From the NCBI GenBank assembly GCA_013398295.1, contig VZSF01012080.1, positions 843,734 through 907,733 on the forward strand: a stretch of DNA of 64,000 nt, in the 5' to 3' direction. The position numbers were made by a program, and so were the translations under genes. This DNA comes from Chionis minor (lineage: Eukaryota; Chordata; Aves; Charadriiformes; Chionididae). Shown here piece by piece: positions 12,060-25,294 of the stretch; the first letter of the stretch is position 1, and every line of letters starts with the position of its first letter. The notes beneath the pieces are model-generated. The model was given only the letters and a program-made list of their open reading frames with translations. It was not told where the DNA came from and did not search any database.

Positions 12060-15000
12060 AAATCATTGTTTTCTCTACTCAGAAGCCTCTAGCAACTTTT
12101 GTACTTTGAGATAGTTGTTATTCTCACCATGCCATACTATCTCTCTGCATACAGTATTTTACAGTCTTAGTTTCCTGTGTTTTTACACATAACATTGATC
12201 TGCTGATACCCTGTATCTGCCTTAAAGGTTAGTTTTGTCACAGGTTGAAACAGAGGTTAGAACGTGCTGAGTAACTTCAAGGGTGTCTGGAATTTTAGCC
12301 TTTTTTGGACAGGCTGAGTATAAAAGTTGTCAAAAAACAGAATTGTAAACTGAAATGAAAGCAAGCCATGCTTTAATCTGCTTATACAAAGACCAGATCA
12401 GAAAGATCTTATATCCCATATTTATTTGATTTGTGTAGATACATTTCTAGTCCTCTGATGCAGGGATTCTGTACCCTCTATCTACTACATTTTTTTTCTT
12501 TGTGAAAACAGCCTGGTTTTAAGAGAAAACTATTTTGGTGGAGAGAGAACATATGGTAGTCCTCTTATATCTCACATACAGCTATGCAGATGTAGTCTCC
12601 CAAATTTGTACACTCCTACTTATTCAGAGCAGAGTTCTGGCAAGCATTTAGCTAAACTAAGAACTTCCTGACTTATTTGGGAAATGCTGGCAAAATTTTC
12701 CAGCAAACGCAGGTTTGGAGAACAGTTGTCTTCTCTTGCAGGTTCACAAAACAATTTAGTGATGTGTTTGCTCCAAACTCCCATTCAAAGCTGGGTCAGC
12801 TTTAAGGTTGAGCAACCATTTAACAAGTTCCAAGTGAGCCAATGATATATCCCTTAATGTATGTTCTGATAAAGTGTTTCTATTCATTGAATCAATACTG
12901 TAGAATATCACTCCATAGAAACAGATGCTGTACAGACAGCTAAACAAGACAAATGACTGTCACTTATTCTGACCCTTGAGACCAGACACAGTAATCATCA
13001 GCTGCCTTGGGTTAACAGTATCTTTGAGACTATCCGTAGCATTTTTAAAGATTTTCTTTTTTTCTACAGCACCATTGCACTTTCTTATATACCACCCAGT
13101 AGACAAGAAGAAACCCCTCCCTGGTAGATACTATGCCTGTGAGCCAGCTTTTTGTCTGCTTCCATTTGCTCACTATTATACCTTTCTCTTGACATGATGC
13201 TCACATTTAAGAAGTAATGACTTCTAACATTTCTTTGTGGTGATCACAACTATCATTTTCTCCCAGCTAATTTATTCTGCTGTTGCCTTTTCATTTTCTT
13301 GTAAAATCTTTGGGGAAAGACAATCTTTGTCTCCCAATGACAGCTCTTGTCACATTTCTGGTGCTACTGCTGTACCAATATTAAATGAAGACAACAGTGA
13401 AATAGTAGGCTCCTATATGGCTCTTTGGAGCTGCAGCACAGCAGCATGTCATGGTGTGGCAGAGGAAGAAACAACCAAAAATCCATTCATAATAATGCTG
13501 GCTTCAGAGCAGATTCAGCTAGAGAATCAAAATGCTACAGATGACATGCGTGTGAATTCCCTGCTCATGTGTATTCGTTGTAATTCTGCATAGAAAAAGG
13601 AAGTAGTAACAAAATTCATTAAAAAATGAAACATCATAAAGATCAATGAATCAGGAATGATTTGTTTGCATACCAGAAAAAAAAAAATCTTTAAAATTTA
13701 TTTCAATGTTAAGAGGCTTAGTCAAAATAAGTTTTAAGAGGTACAGAAGGCATACATGGAGGAGAGATCGACCAGTAACTATTAGAAATAAAAGTCCAGA
13801 TGGATGTAATTTAAAGGCCCTAAAGTAGAATTGAGGAAGGCAAAGCAGGAGAAGGGTCTTTCTTTAACTAGCAGTAATTGTCCACTTTCACAGACAGAAA
13901 ATTGGGCTAGATCTTTCGATCTGATCATGCAAGGCTTTTCACCTGCCACGTGCTCACCATACAGGTGAGACCAAATACCATCTTTTGCATAACACTTACT
14001 CGGTAAGTATAAAGTTAAAAAAAAGCTGGGAAAAGGTACTTGTTTTCTTCTGTTTTTATTTTAGCACTTTCACCTACATTTACAGTGTCACTGACAGCAC
14101 AAAGTTTTGTTTAAACAAGCAGAGAAGTTATTTCAGATACAACTGACAAGCTGTTTTCACAAATCTGAAAGCTTTGGTTAAATATCTCCAAATTATCTGT
14201 TGGAATGAAACAGGGGTATTTTAACATTTTGTAAGAGTACATTTTATTAGGTAAGTGACTGCATAGCAGAAAGCAATATTTACTCAACAGTTTCCAATTA
14301 TTACTTGAAATAAAATAACTTAAGCTCTTGTTAAATTTGGCTTTGTAAGCTTTCTTGAGGAAATACAGATTAGAACAGACATAATACATCAAAAATCAAA
14401 TAACCCTTAAACCTTATTTCAGATGTTTCTAGGAAGTGAATTGCAACTTCCATAATACTTTAGAAGAAAATAATTAGAAGTAAATTCTAGCATTCTGAAA
14501 AATTCTGTATTGGTATTTATAGGAATAACAATGATACCAATTAGACCAATAAGTCTCAAACACTAAGACAGCTTTATTAGGGCGTCATGTGGAAGGGCAA
14601 ATAGAAGTTGTAGGAAAATGTAGAAAACATTTGTTTCTCTCCTCCATTTTTCTCTTTCACCCTTTCCCCACATAAAAATCTGCCCCCCTCTCCTCCCCCC
14701 CTCAAGAGGTAGCAATTAATCCATTTTCCTCATGAGCGTGGCTAGTCTATTTCAGGATACTTTTATATGCCTGAACTTCACAACATCCTTCATTATGAGG
14801 CAAAAGTGGTTAAGTGACACTGAGAAATAGTGCCTGCATTTTAAATTTAAATGAGCTACATAGTCTTGCTTGGGACTACTTATTGGATGGAATGGGAAGC
14901 AGAGCTTTTACACACATGCAGAAGCATATTGCCAAAAATGTTAATTGACCAAATAGCTTAGCAGTTAAAAAAAGTTTTCTTATTCTGCCTGTGATGGAGG

Positions 15001-17594
15001 TACTGTGGTGTGAATTTCTTATTCCCCAATCTAATGTTTTTGTTATACTCTGCCAAAATAAAAATTAAGATTGTGTTTACAACATTTCTTTTGGGATGTA
15101 GTATTTTTTAGAAAAGATTAAGTTCCAGTTCTTCAGAAAAGCTGTTTGCTCACTCTCCACTAAGGAAAGACTGAGAAGCCTTTGAAAAGAAAGTAGGCCG
15201 AGGATGTGAAATTGTCTTATGTCTTCTGTTGTAAAAGAATCATTTCAAGAACTGAGAATAATTGTTAACAATAATTGCTAACATTCATCCAGAGAACTGT
15301 TTATAAGGGGAAAAAATGCAGAACACAAGAATAGTATATAAAGAAAACACCAAAGAAATATAGAGTTAAATGGATTGACCTTTCTGCAGAAAACTTTTGA
15401 GTAATAACAACATTTAAAGCTAGTTAGTCACAGGAGTATTGGAAATACGACTGTATTGGAATTGGAATTTCCAGTTCTAAATTAGAACCTTTTGTTTTAA
15501 AATCAGTTGAGGTTTGTTTTGGTTTCTTTCTTTTTCTTTTATTTGTAATGTAGGGCCAGAAACTGTCAGAGTAATCCATACTGCCTAGTCAGACATATAT
15601 TTCTTAGAATGGTTGATGCAACATGTTTGATTGCAGTTTTTATTTCTAGAGAAGATGAGAAGTTGGGTATACAGGACTTGAGTTTGATTCATTTATATTG
15701 AACAGTATCTCACTTATAAATTCTTCTGGTGAAATGAATGGGATTTACAGCGTAAACTTGGACAAAAAATGATGGCTGAGGTCTGGCATACTAACAACGA
15801 AGAACAGTTGAAACAGCTAGCAACAGATAGCTCTGAACATTTGCTTGAGAAATTGAGTGTTTCCTCCTTCATTTGTCTCTGGGAGTGCCTTGCAGATGAA
15901 ATGCTTTAGCGTGTATACACTGTAAGATTTCTAGTTAAATTTGTAATTAAGTTAGAGAGACTTGACAAAAGTGTCTTTGTGTTCTATTTTATTATTCAGC
16001 TGCAAACCAGTATTTTACAGTATAATAGCAGGTATAGAAATTAGCTTCAGGAGAGTCATTACAATTGCTTTTCCCTCTGAATGCCACAATAAGGAAGTTA
16101 GAACTCAGAGTGTTAGATCTGACATTTAGTATTAATTTGGCTTAATGAGTTACTGGAATATTACTAGATCAGTTTAACAGTGGAAAAATGTTTGACACAG
16201 ACATTTGAAAGATTCATTATTCCTTATTTCAGCTCCAGGAAAGCTGTGGATAAGACCTCAAAAGAAAATATGCAAGACAGAGCAGTATATATTTTAAAAA
16301 ATTGAATTTACTAGTAGGGAAAAGTTTGAAGATTATTCTAGAAAGGTAATATTTGTGCATCCCATTAGGTGCTTTGTCACTGGTAGGTGGTAAAAGCCAG
16401 AGTCTCATTTCAGTGAAGCAGGATGTAAAAACCTCAAAACTAAACTTGATGAGAATATTAAAAACAGAAAGGGGGGGGAGGGGAAGAGAGAAAATAAGGA
16501 AAAAGAAATATGGTGTAAGAAGCAATGTTTTGTTTGTTTGTTTTTGAGTTTTTCTTTTTTTTTATTAAAGAACAATATTATGAATATTAATGAAAGCAGA
16601 AAGGGATGTTTTGATCAGCCCTTTCCTTATTCTGGAAGACATCACTACAGATTCAGTGATGTAACAGCGAACAATTATATTAGACAGACAAGAAGCTGGA
16701 CTTATCAGAGTGAGTAAGAAAACCAAGATGCTTTGGCAGATTCTTTAGAGTCAGGATGATTTATTCTCCGCTGAGAAAGCAATTTGCAGTTAGATGTTCA
16801 CGCAAAGTCATGTGTGTGTCCTGTTCTCAGGTAACCTGCTCACATATCCCACAGGTGGTTTCAGTAGTTTCAAGAAAAGTTGTGGCCTGCCTGGGGGACT
16901 TTGTTGGTCCCCACAAAAACTGCCAAGCACAGAAGAGCAATGGGGAAGCTAGAGCTTCAGAGAGTTAACAGCTTTTGTACTAAGAGCAAGGAAAACAAGT
17001 GCCCAGAGCCCTCTTATCCCAGCTTCCTAAGAAAACGAGACTAGAGAGACTACTCCTTGCATGCAACATGTGTTTCTGCCTTTCCCTTCCTCACAATGAC
17101 TTTCATGCCAGCTCTCAGAGAACTGAGATGGTAACTTTTACCCAAATTTGACAAATAAATAAACAGGGTTAAAAATTCCTTTATCAAACCGGTTACCTGG
17201 ATACAAGAGCGGGTCCTATCAGAGCTGAGGTCTCCCCACTCTGGAAATAATCCTTCCCCCCTCACCCAAGAGTAATGCTGCAGCATAAGGCCAGTTCATG
17301 ATAGACAGTAGAAACTCTACAGAAGAGAGATGTTGTAAGTGTAGGAGAATCCTTTGAACCATAAATCTAAATTAAGTCAGGCTTCATTAGTCCTACTATT
17401 CAGAACTGCTTGTTTCTATAACCACTGGTGAACACACCAGCAAAAACAGCCCAGCAGGGTGACCAAGGGAAACAGTCAAGCCTGATAATTGTCTGGCACG
17501 CATTGTTTCTTCCCTGGAAGAAAAGAAAAAAACAAAGAAGTTGAACTTTGACATGTCACTTCCTTCAAACTTAAAATAATTTTGCAGCTGTGTT
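12060..17594. other. AT-rich non-coding DNA, no gene seen
   Basis: About 5.5 kb without a recognised gene or interspersed repeat. The longest open frame, 13,237-13,593 on +, is unconvincing: no known domain and no splice context. Low-complexity spots are C-rich DNA at 14,683-14,701, a G run near 16,471, and a T/TTTG-rich stretch at about 16,529-16,563. Confidence 0.5.
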
Positions 17595-17905
17595 TGAAGC
17601 AAATATATTTATGATAAGGAGGCTCTGTTAATAGGGTCTGCCTTATTAATGGGCATTAATTTTTAAGCCTAATTAATAAAAAGAGGGAAGGGGGTGGAGT
17701 AAGGGATTTAAGGAATTATTTTCTTGTCTTCCAGTTAGTGGTTTATGAGGATTATTAACACTTTCTCTGTCAGTAACGGAGCATCCACATTAAGCCAGAA
17801 CCTATTTAAGAGTCATTTGGCTAAATACTGTCATTAGCTAAACCACTTGTTAAGTATGTTCGCAGGACTGAATCCAAAGCCCGATAAAGATGCAACACCT
17901 TTCCT
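17595..17905. promoter_or_regulatory. Candidate conserved non-coding element
   Basis: The stretch has the texture often seen in vertebrate conserved enhancers: moderate complexity, no repeat, stops in all frames, and several homeodomain-type cores (attaat and taattaata between about 17,640 and 17,680), followed by a complex segment to about 17,900. This is pattern-based inference only. Conservation cannot be tested from one sequence, and a chance AT-rich stretch is the alternative. Confidence 0.28.
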
Positions 17906-19943
17906 AAAACAACCTACCTGGATTTCTTGCTCCCATTTTATTGTAATTTCTGACAGAACAAGCTTTTAAAAGTAAAATTAGTGAGTAACACTGAGGGAGT
18001 ATACAGTTAAAGAGAAGGCAGTAGTGCCTAGTCAGGCCTCTAAATTAGGATGCAATATATATTATTTTAATTGATTATATCTTGTATTATTTAAACAATT
18101 CTCTCTCTGCCTGTCTTCTGACTGAAAAAAGTTGGTTTATTCTACAAAAACAAAGTGCTAGTGCTCCATAGCACTACTGGAATTTTCTAGAGATTTGAAA
18201 GGAGACTTATAGCATGGAAGCTTTTCTTACAGTTGATCTTGTGAATCTAGCCAATAGGAGTCCTCCTTTTACACTCTTAGATTTATATCGTCAATTTCTT
18301 CCTAGTTTCAGAAATCAGGAACTCGCAAACAGTGATTCATCTCCAGCTTCAAATGTGTACCTATAAAGTATTTAAATGATATAAAGGGAAATCTATTGTG
18401 AAGCAAGCAGTATCAGGCTAGATTTCGATTTAATATTTACAAGACTGAAAAACCTATGGTTACTGTAAGACACCCAAACCTGTTAACTGACACTTGCATT
18501 CAACAAATCTGTTTGGTATGTCTTGGATAGGCAACAATGCCGATCCAGAGTTCCAGCTACTCCAATAGTTCCCATCGATTCTCATGCAGATATGTCAGAG
18601 TGCCCTGCTTCATGACACCCCAAGAATATCAAGGTATTCACTTTGTGTCTGTGCAGAGGAGGAGATCCACAGTGGGAGCCCAGTGTGTGGGAGCTCCACA
18701 GCCCATGTCAGCGGAAACATAAGTCAAATCAGAACTTTGAAGATTGTTTTAAAAACCTCCAACTTTTAGGTGGACTGTTTCTTAACAACATTTTCATGTG
18801 GATATACTGTGATAATATTATGCCGTAGCTTGTAAATAATCTGATTCACTAAAAATATCTTTACAGGTAAATTGGTGAAATGACTATATTCCCTGGCTCT
18901 CAGATACTTTTCATAAAATTGCATTTGTTTGTCTTCAAGCTAAATATAATAGCGTATTGTGCAGAAGATTGACAAAAGCTAAATTATTGAGTATCTTCTA
19001 CTTCAGTGGAATTCAGATAGATCCAATACAAGCATTTCCACCAGGACACAGACAGAACTATGTACACTATGTAATTGCTCTGAACTGTTACAAGAAAAAC
19101 ATCTTTTTTCCAGTATTGATTCCTTTCACATTTCTCATTGTATATTAAAGTTTAAGTAAGGAGAGAGCTTTGTCAGTCACTGTGTTTCTCAAATTTAGAT
19201 CAGATACTGTGCTGTCACTTTCAGTTATGTTTACTGTATTCACTGTATATGTTATCTCAGAAGGAATAAACTTGCTGTTCCAATATTTTTTTGGAGGGTA
19301 CTTCTGAAGAGGCAACAACATGACTGCAGCTTCCTGTTGCTGTCAACATACAGCTTTGGAGTCATGGCCACCTTATGCATTTTGAAAAAACTTGATAAGC
19401 AATGGTTGGCAATGTTTATCCCTGTTCTGGTACTTCATCAAATGTTTTGACTTAGACTGATGAATTTGGTAAATTCTCAGTGTTTCTCTGATCATCTTAA
19501 GCTGTCATGGATTGTCATTAAAAAAACATTATTAATAACTTTATTTATGGATAAGCCCCTTCAAACAAGCAAAGATAATGTTGGGAAGAGCTAGTGGAGT
19601 GTAGACTGCATTTTAAAGAAATGTTTTATATCATTACAGGACCTCCTTTAATTTGTCATTATAGATACCCATGCTTTTTTTTTAACAGATGGTAGAATGT
19701 TTTATAGAACTTACATTTTACCAAATACTACATGATATTGACTGACTTATTAGCTATAATTTTTTTGCATCTTTGCAATACAATGTATTAGAAGTGTTCA
19801 TTCAAACCTGCTTCATAAAGCAAAATAAAACACCGAGAATAACTTTCAATTTCCAGTATTGCAGGGATAGAAACATAAGTTTAAACATATACCAGCCCTC
19901 CAAGAAATACAAAAAGTGTCAGAAATATCAAGCTATATATATG
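17906..19943. other. AT-rich non-coding DNA, no gene seen
   Basis: Nothing recognisable. Three overlapping open frames of 61 residues at 18,537-18,828 are on the same strand in different frames and share no features of a gene. Confidence 0.5.
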
Positions 19944-19981
19944 TTAAGGTCCCTTCCAAACTATGATTCTATGATTTTATG
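19944..19981 (+). mobile_element. CR1 LINE 3'-end fragment
   Basis: A short stretch containing ggtcccttcca followed by ctatgattctatgatt is the usual 3' terminus of avian CR1, including the 8-bp terminal repeat. Only about 40 bp are recognisable. It is either an extremely 5'-truncated insertion or the surviving end of an old one. Confidence 0.75.
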
Positions 19982-20940
19982 TTTGTGTTGTAATGCATTA
20001 ATTGAAATCTAACTTGATACACTTTTATACATTCATAGATAAATGAGTCTTTTAAATTTTTTTGTTTATTTCGGGACACAAAATAATAAAACACTAAGAA
20101 CTCTCCTAATTGTGTATCTGACAATAAAAATAGTGAGTTCACTGAAGATTATATCGGCTAGGAGGAACATTTGGAGAGGTTCACAGAGTGACCTTTTGTT
20201 CAACGCTGTTCTAACAGCTTTGTTTAAGCTGTGGGAGTCTGCAGTGCTTGAATTGTTCTGATTTTTCTAATGTTTTGAAGCCTACTCATTACTTCTATAA
20301 AGACAGGGAAGTAAAAGTATCTTTTGCCTCACAACATTGTGTAGAGGAGCAGTGAGATATGGGGATTATATTTCTGTTTTTAGATACTTAACTGGTATAC
20401 CTAAATTAAAACTCTTTTCACTGTAAACTCTTAACATAGGTAATGGAAGAAAACAGGAATGTACTTCTGTCTGTTTTCTGAAGAAGTCCATGGTGTCTAA
20501 AAACCTAAATGAAGTATTTGAATTATGTAAAGTTAAGCAGTTAAATTTGGGCTTTGGTGTCATTCACTTAAAACTCTTACTGCCATCTACTATGGTCATA
20601 ATAAAATTACCCTGTTGCTGGTGACTGATGTTATGAGATACCAGTACTGAAGCACATGGTAAGGTTTTGAACATGGGGTAAATGCATCTTTCTGTGAAAA
20701 GCTGTCAAAGTCCTCTGCATCACAGGAACCCAGACAGAGATCTGATCTGAAAAGGAAAAAAAAAATTTATGTAAGAATAGATTAGTTTCAATGTGCAGAA
20801 TGAAATCAATGGAGGTGAGAGAGAGACACAGAATATCTGTTGGGGATAAAGATATGCTAGTCAATTTGGTTGTTGAAGACCTAATTTCTGCTGCAGAATT
20901 TCTCTTATGTCAGAGGTTACTTTCATTATTTTGTTTTTCT
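19982..20940. other. Non-coding DNA, no gene seen
   Basis: AT-rich sequence between two CR1 pieces. No gene or other repeat was recognised. Confidence 0.5.
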
Positions 20941-21866
20941 AGCAGGAGAGATTTGGCAGTGGGATTGAGTGCACTCTCAGCAAGTTTGCCAATGGCACCA
21001 AGCTGTGTGGTGCAGTCGACACACTGTAGGGAAGGGATAGCATCCAGGGGACCCAGACAGGCTTGAGAGGCAGGCCCATGCTAACCTCATGAAGATCAAC
21101 AATGCCAAGTGCAAGATCCTGCATGTGGGTCAGGGCAATCCCAAGCACAAACAAAGGCGGGGCAGAGAATGGATTGAGAGTAGCCCTTTGGAGAAGGACT
21201 TGGGAGTGTTGGCAGATGAGGAGCTCAACATGACCCAGCAATGTGTGTTCAAAGCCCAGAAAATGAACCATATCCTGGGCTGCCTGAAAAGAACTGTGGC
21301 CAGCAGGTCGAGGGAGGTGGTTCTGCCCCTCTACTCTGCTCCTATGAGACCCCACCTGGAGTACGGCGTCAGGCTCTGGAGCCCCCAACATAAGAAGGAC
21401 GTGGACCTGTTGGAGTGAGTCTAGAGGAAGGCCATGAAGCTGATCAGAGAGTTGGACCACCACTTCCGTGAAAACAGGCTGAGAGAGTTGGGGTTGTTCA
21501 GCCTTTCGGTTGTGGAGACCTTGTAGCAGCCATCCAGTACCTAAAATGAGCCTACAGAAAAGCTGGGGAGGGACTCTTTATCAGGCAGTGTAGCGATAGG
21601 ATGAGGGGTAATGGTTTTAAACTGAAAGAGAGTAGATTTCGATTAGATATTAGGAAGACATTCTTTACTGTGTGGGGAGTGAGACACTGGAATAGGTTTC
21701 CCAGAGAAGTTGTGGATGCCACATCACTGGAAGTGTTCAAAGACAGTTTGGATGAGGCATTGAGCAATCTGATCTAGTGGAGAGTGTCCCTGCCTATGGC
21801 AGGGGTGTTGGAACTAGATAAACTTTAAGGTTCCTTCCAGTTCTAACTGTTGTATGATTCTATGCT
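20941..21866 (+). mobile_element. 5'-truncated CR1 LINE, sense orientation
   Basis: About 925 bp, from the reverse transcriptase palm region of ORF2 to the 3' UTR. It opens with codons for GSGIECTLSKFA-type residues, then the RT C-terminal domain (NAKCKILHVGQGNPKH, EKDLGVLAD, ASRSREVVLPLYSA and HLEYGVRLW motifs). The ORF2 tail (LDIRK..., the HWNRLPREVV-type region) follows, and it ends near 'ggttccttccag...attctatg'. Truncation at the 5' end is the normal result of CR1 target-primed reverse transcription. Several stops and frameshifts interrupt the frame, so it is dead. The FADD-type catalytic motif reads FANG. Its last 35 bp are also the start of the 203-bp false duplication. Confidence 0.93.
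21089..21418 (+). pseudogene. CR1 ORF2 reverse transcriptase C-terminal remnant
   Basis: This is the longest uninterrupted piece of CR1 ORF2 in the copy, 109 residues. It covers the thumb/C-terminal part of the reverse transcriptase: MKINNAKCKILHVGQGNP near its start, WIESSPLEKDLGVLADEELN in the middle and [20 protein letters not shown] near its end. In a live element ORF2 supplies endonuclease and reverse transcriptase for LINE retrotransposition. Here the catalytic palm motifs lie upstream in another frame and are damaged, and the frame ends at a TGA inside a conserved region. It has no independent start and is a transposon fossil, not a host gene. The longer antisense frame at 20,939-21,463 is its shadow. 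Confidence 0.9.
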
Positions 21867-22238
21867 GCTAGGATTGAGAATGTCCTACTTCTGATTGACC
21901 AATAAATAAGAGAATCAGCTGAAATGTGGGAGAACTCCAGAATATGATCTTCCTCCAAGGTCTCCCACATCCTACCTAAGGAGTTCTTGTCATAGGGATA
22001 TTGTCTTTCTACCTCTAGGAAATTAAAAAAAAAANTCCTTCCAGTTCTAACTGTTGTATGATTCTATGCTGCTAGGATTGAGAATGTCCTACTTCTGATT
22101 GACCAATAAATAAGAGAATCAGCTGAAATGTGGGAGAACTCCAGAATATGATCTTCCTCCAAGGTCTCCCACATCCTACCTAAGGAGTTCTTGTCATAGG
22201 GATATTGTCTTTCTACCTCTAGGAAATTAAAAAAAAAA
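21832..22238 (+). repeat. 203-bp direct duplication around a single N (probable assembly artefact)
   Basis: Bases 21,832-22,034 and 22,036-22,238 match at an offset of 204, with an N at 22,035. The first copy stops inside an A homopolymer (10 A before the N; 11 A at the same place in the second copy), a typical place for a contig to end. The duplicated unit starts 35 bp before the CR1 end and runs into unique DNA, so it is not a transposon unit. Confidence 0.9.
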
Positions 22239-24214
22239 ACCAAAAAAACCCCCAACCAGCTTCATGTTGTCTATCAATTTTATTTTTTTTTAATCAGGAC
22301 TGGGGACAAAACTTCTCAGAGCACAAGAGACCAATCCACAGTGAAAAACCAGTCAGATGTTGCTGCAAGCTGACTATAGTTCTTATAGCTGCTGTTTAAG
22401 CCTGAAGATGAGGTACTTTGAGGGTAGTGCTGAGTCCAGTTTGGAGTCTGGGGTGTGCTTCCCCAGCATTGCCGCTGCTGTCAGTTACCACAGGCCTCGT
22501 GACTTTGTGTAGCACTGAGTTCTGCTCTAGAAAAAGAACAGGAATGGCTCACCTGTCAGTCAGGACATCACTGAAGTCCTGTGAAATAAGTAAGAAGACC
22601 CTGCTGACTGTAGCATGAACTAAAAGTTAACCACATGATATCAGAGGAGATTCAGTCTCTGGGCAAGAGCTTAATGATGCCCAAGTTGTCTAGTGAAATA
22701 ATTTGGCATTTTCTGGAGTCTTAAGCAGCAGTTAAAATAATTATGAAAACAAAAATGTTCTCACACAGGTCTTAAAAAAACAAGTTTGGAAATGTCTAAA
22801 ATAGATTGCTAAAGTGTTTAATTCTCTAGGTGCCGCAAGATGTAAATTTTTGCAATACAGCTTTTTCTTTTTAATCTCTGTGTACTGACATTTCAAGAGC
22901 CTGAGCTATGGGAAACTTTATTGAAGAGCCTATTGTTTTTACCAGTGTACAGAGTGAAAAGAACAAAACCAAGGACATAGTTTATATTCTGCATTTAAAC
23001 AACAGTTGATTAAGTGATAACAGTATTAATTACTCACTGGCAGGAGAACAGGTTAGGTAATCAAGAACGTATTTGCTGCAGTGAGATTTGTATTGTCATG
23101 AGAAAATAGACGGTAGACACAGCACTTTGCAGAGGGAGTCTGCACAAACTAGGACTCCTGTCTGTCTAGGTGAAGCAGCAGTATTGCCAGCTGGTAGGTT
23201 GATTTCACCACTGAGTGCCCAGCTTAGGCTGCACCAAGGTAATGTCTACATACCCTCCTACTAGAGGAAATAGCAAAGCCAGCATTATTGTATGAGTATT
23301 AATAAAACTTTTGCACAGAAAATGGTGAAATAAGAGACCACTTCCTAGAAAATTAGAAATAAAATATTATATTGAAGCTACTGTTGAACTATATATTAAT
23401 AAAATTTATTTTTTTGGGAGATTATGGTTTGCTGTTTTCTTTTAAGCATGTAAGATGTAGTTTGTGGTATTAATACTGTATGAAAATAAAGCAAAATCTT
23501 ACAATGAAGCAAATCAAGAAACAAAGTAAAATTACAACTGAATATCACAAACATTTTTAATGAAATCCATGATAAATAGTACTTAATATTTTTCTGATTT
23601 AATTGCAATTAAGGTGTTATCTGTAAAAGAGAGCTCCAGCTTATTCACTTCCACTGATACTGTATTTACATTTCATTGAATTCCACATCTTTTTGTGTTA
23701 AAAAATACAGTCCCAGTTATGATGAAGTCATGGAAATTTATTCATTTAGAAGCATAATCTGAAAACTAGATCATATATATTTGTTTTGTACAGTTAATTT
23801 TGCTTTATAATTCAGTTACTGCTTTCAAAATTTTTATTCAAAATAGCCTAAAGTATCATTGTAGCAATGCTGTCGAGAAAATAAATAAGGGTGAAAATAA
23901 GGGTGTTCTGAAAGTTAGCTCCAAAGTACATTTTGAAGCAAGGAGCTATTGATTGCCTCTCCTTTTAGATGGGTGGGGTTAGATGAACCCACGTAACTAG
24001 CACTTGACTCAACCTCTTCTGAGAACAGTCCCAGAAGGTAAAGTTCTTCTGCTTATGACTTTCTGGGTTTGCCAGAAATGTAACACTGAGGAATATATCT
24101 TCTTATTCAAAAGGATAGGAGGGATCTCTGAATCTCAGAAGACTGGAGAAAGAAAAGTCTAATCTTTTCAGATGCTGCTGGCACAAAGTTAGTTGCTTTT
24201 TTATGGTGTCATGC
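22239..24214. other. AT-rich non-coding DNA, no gene seen
   Basis: No gene, RNA or repeat family was recognised. There are small A and T homopolymers at 22,230-22,252 and 22,280-22,290. Confidence 0.5.
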
Positions 24215-24625
24215 ATGTGATACTTCTCTTTTGTTAGGTGTGTTATTTAATTGTAATTTTTGTTTCATTTTGTCCTGCCAGAGGCAAGTCCTCATTTATG
24301 TTTCATTTGTGTGCCCAGTTATTAGAATCATTACATTAATGCCAGGGTCTTGTCACAATTTCAATTACAACAGCTGTTGCATACAAGCCATTAGACATCT
24401 ATGCAGTAGCTTCTTCATTGCTGATTGCCGTTTACCATTCTGTTGCTGCAATTAGACTAATAATTTACACGTGTACTGTGCCTTGTATGCATGGGATCCT
24501 GAACAATTAACAGCTCATAACCTCTTCCAAGGCAGATAAAATGCCAATTTATTCACCATCCCATGTGGAACAGCTGGCAGAGTCTGCCTGGAGCCTGATT
24601 TGCCTGCAGAAGGACAAAGGACAGA
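24215..24625. promoter_or_regulatory. Candidate conserved non-coding element
   Basis: Complex, non-repetitive sequence with stops in all frames and clustered motifs of the kind bound by developmental regulators: an E-box type cagctg near 24,371, ATTA/TAAT cores including attagactaataattta near 24,452, and cacgtg at 24,469-24,474. It resembles a vertebrate conserved non-coding element in texture. Inference only; alignment would decide. Confidence 0.28.
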
Positions 24626-25294
24626 AGGCAAGTAGCCAAGAACAGTCACACCAAACCTTGTTTTAAATTGACAAGAATAGAGGGGCAAAAAAAGACACTC
24701 TGAAGTAGATCTTGGCTAATCAAGAGGGCAGAATAAGTAATTGAGAGGAAGGCAAAGGAACTTGACGTATATAACAAGCTGATGTGGGATCCTGAGACCT
24801 TTGTATTCTTTGTCAGAAAGCTGAGCAGAATTGCGATACAAACGCGTGATATATTCTTGCCTTCCCCTGCATGCATATGGTGATCGAGGAAAACTTTGTC
24901 CTGGTATTTTTATTCTGTACAAAAGCAAAGAAAACAGTGTCTGTAAATCATGGGTACAAGGTGTTACTTGTAACATAAATAAAAACATAATAAAACATAC
25001 GGGGTTTTATTAATTCAGATGTTTGGCTGAAAAAATCAGACTGAAGTAGGTCTTCTTAAAACTATCAATCTACTTATCTGAGGATTGTTTAAGCTGGAAT
25101 GAGGGAAACGAAGCACTCTCTCCTCCCACAAAATTCAAATTACTCTACATGTTTTGGTGTGTAATTCCCAATTCTCTGATTTGTGCCCGTCAGTCACTGC
25201 AGAACAGGATGACGCAGTGTGTTACACGATCGTACTGTGAACTATATTGAATTTCAGTAGTGTTGCTCTGGTTTAGGACTTCAGAAAGTGCAGC

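Noticed and set aside
13237..13593. 118-residue + open frame, considered as an exon or retroviral piece
   Set aside because: No recognisable motif, no convincing acceptor/donor pair and ordinary composition. Conservation data would be needed to reopen this.
20939..21463. 174-residue minus-strand open frame, the longest in the window
   Set aside because: It is antisense to a CR1 ORF2 fragment. CR1 RT coding sequence is GC-richer and tends to be open on the opposite strand, so no separate gene is needed.
22064..22255. Minus-strand open frame of 63 residues
   Set aside because: It lies mostly in the second copy of the 203-bp artefact and starts its translation in unique AT-rich DNA; no evidence of a gene.
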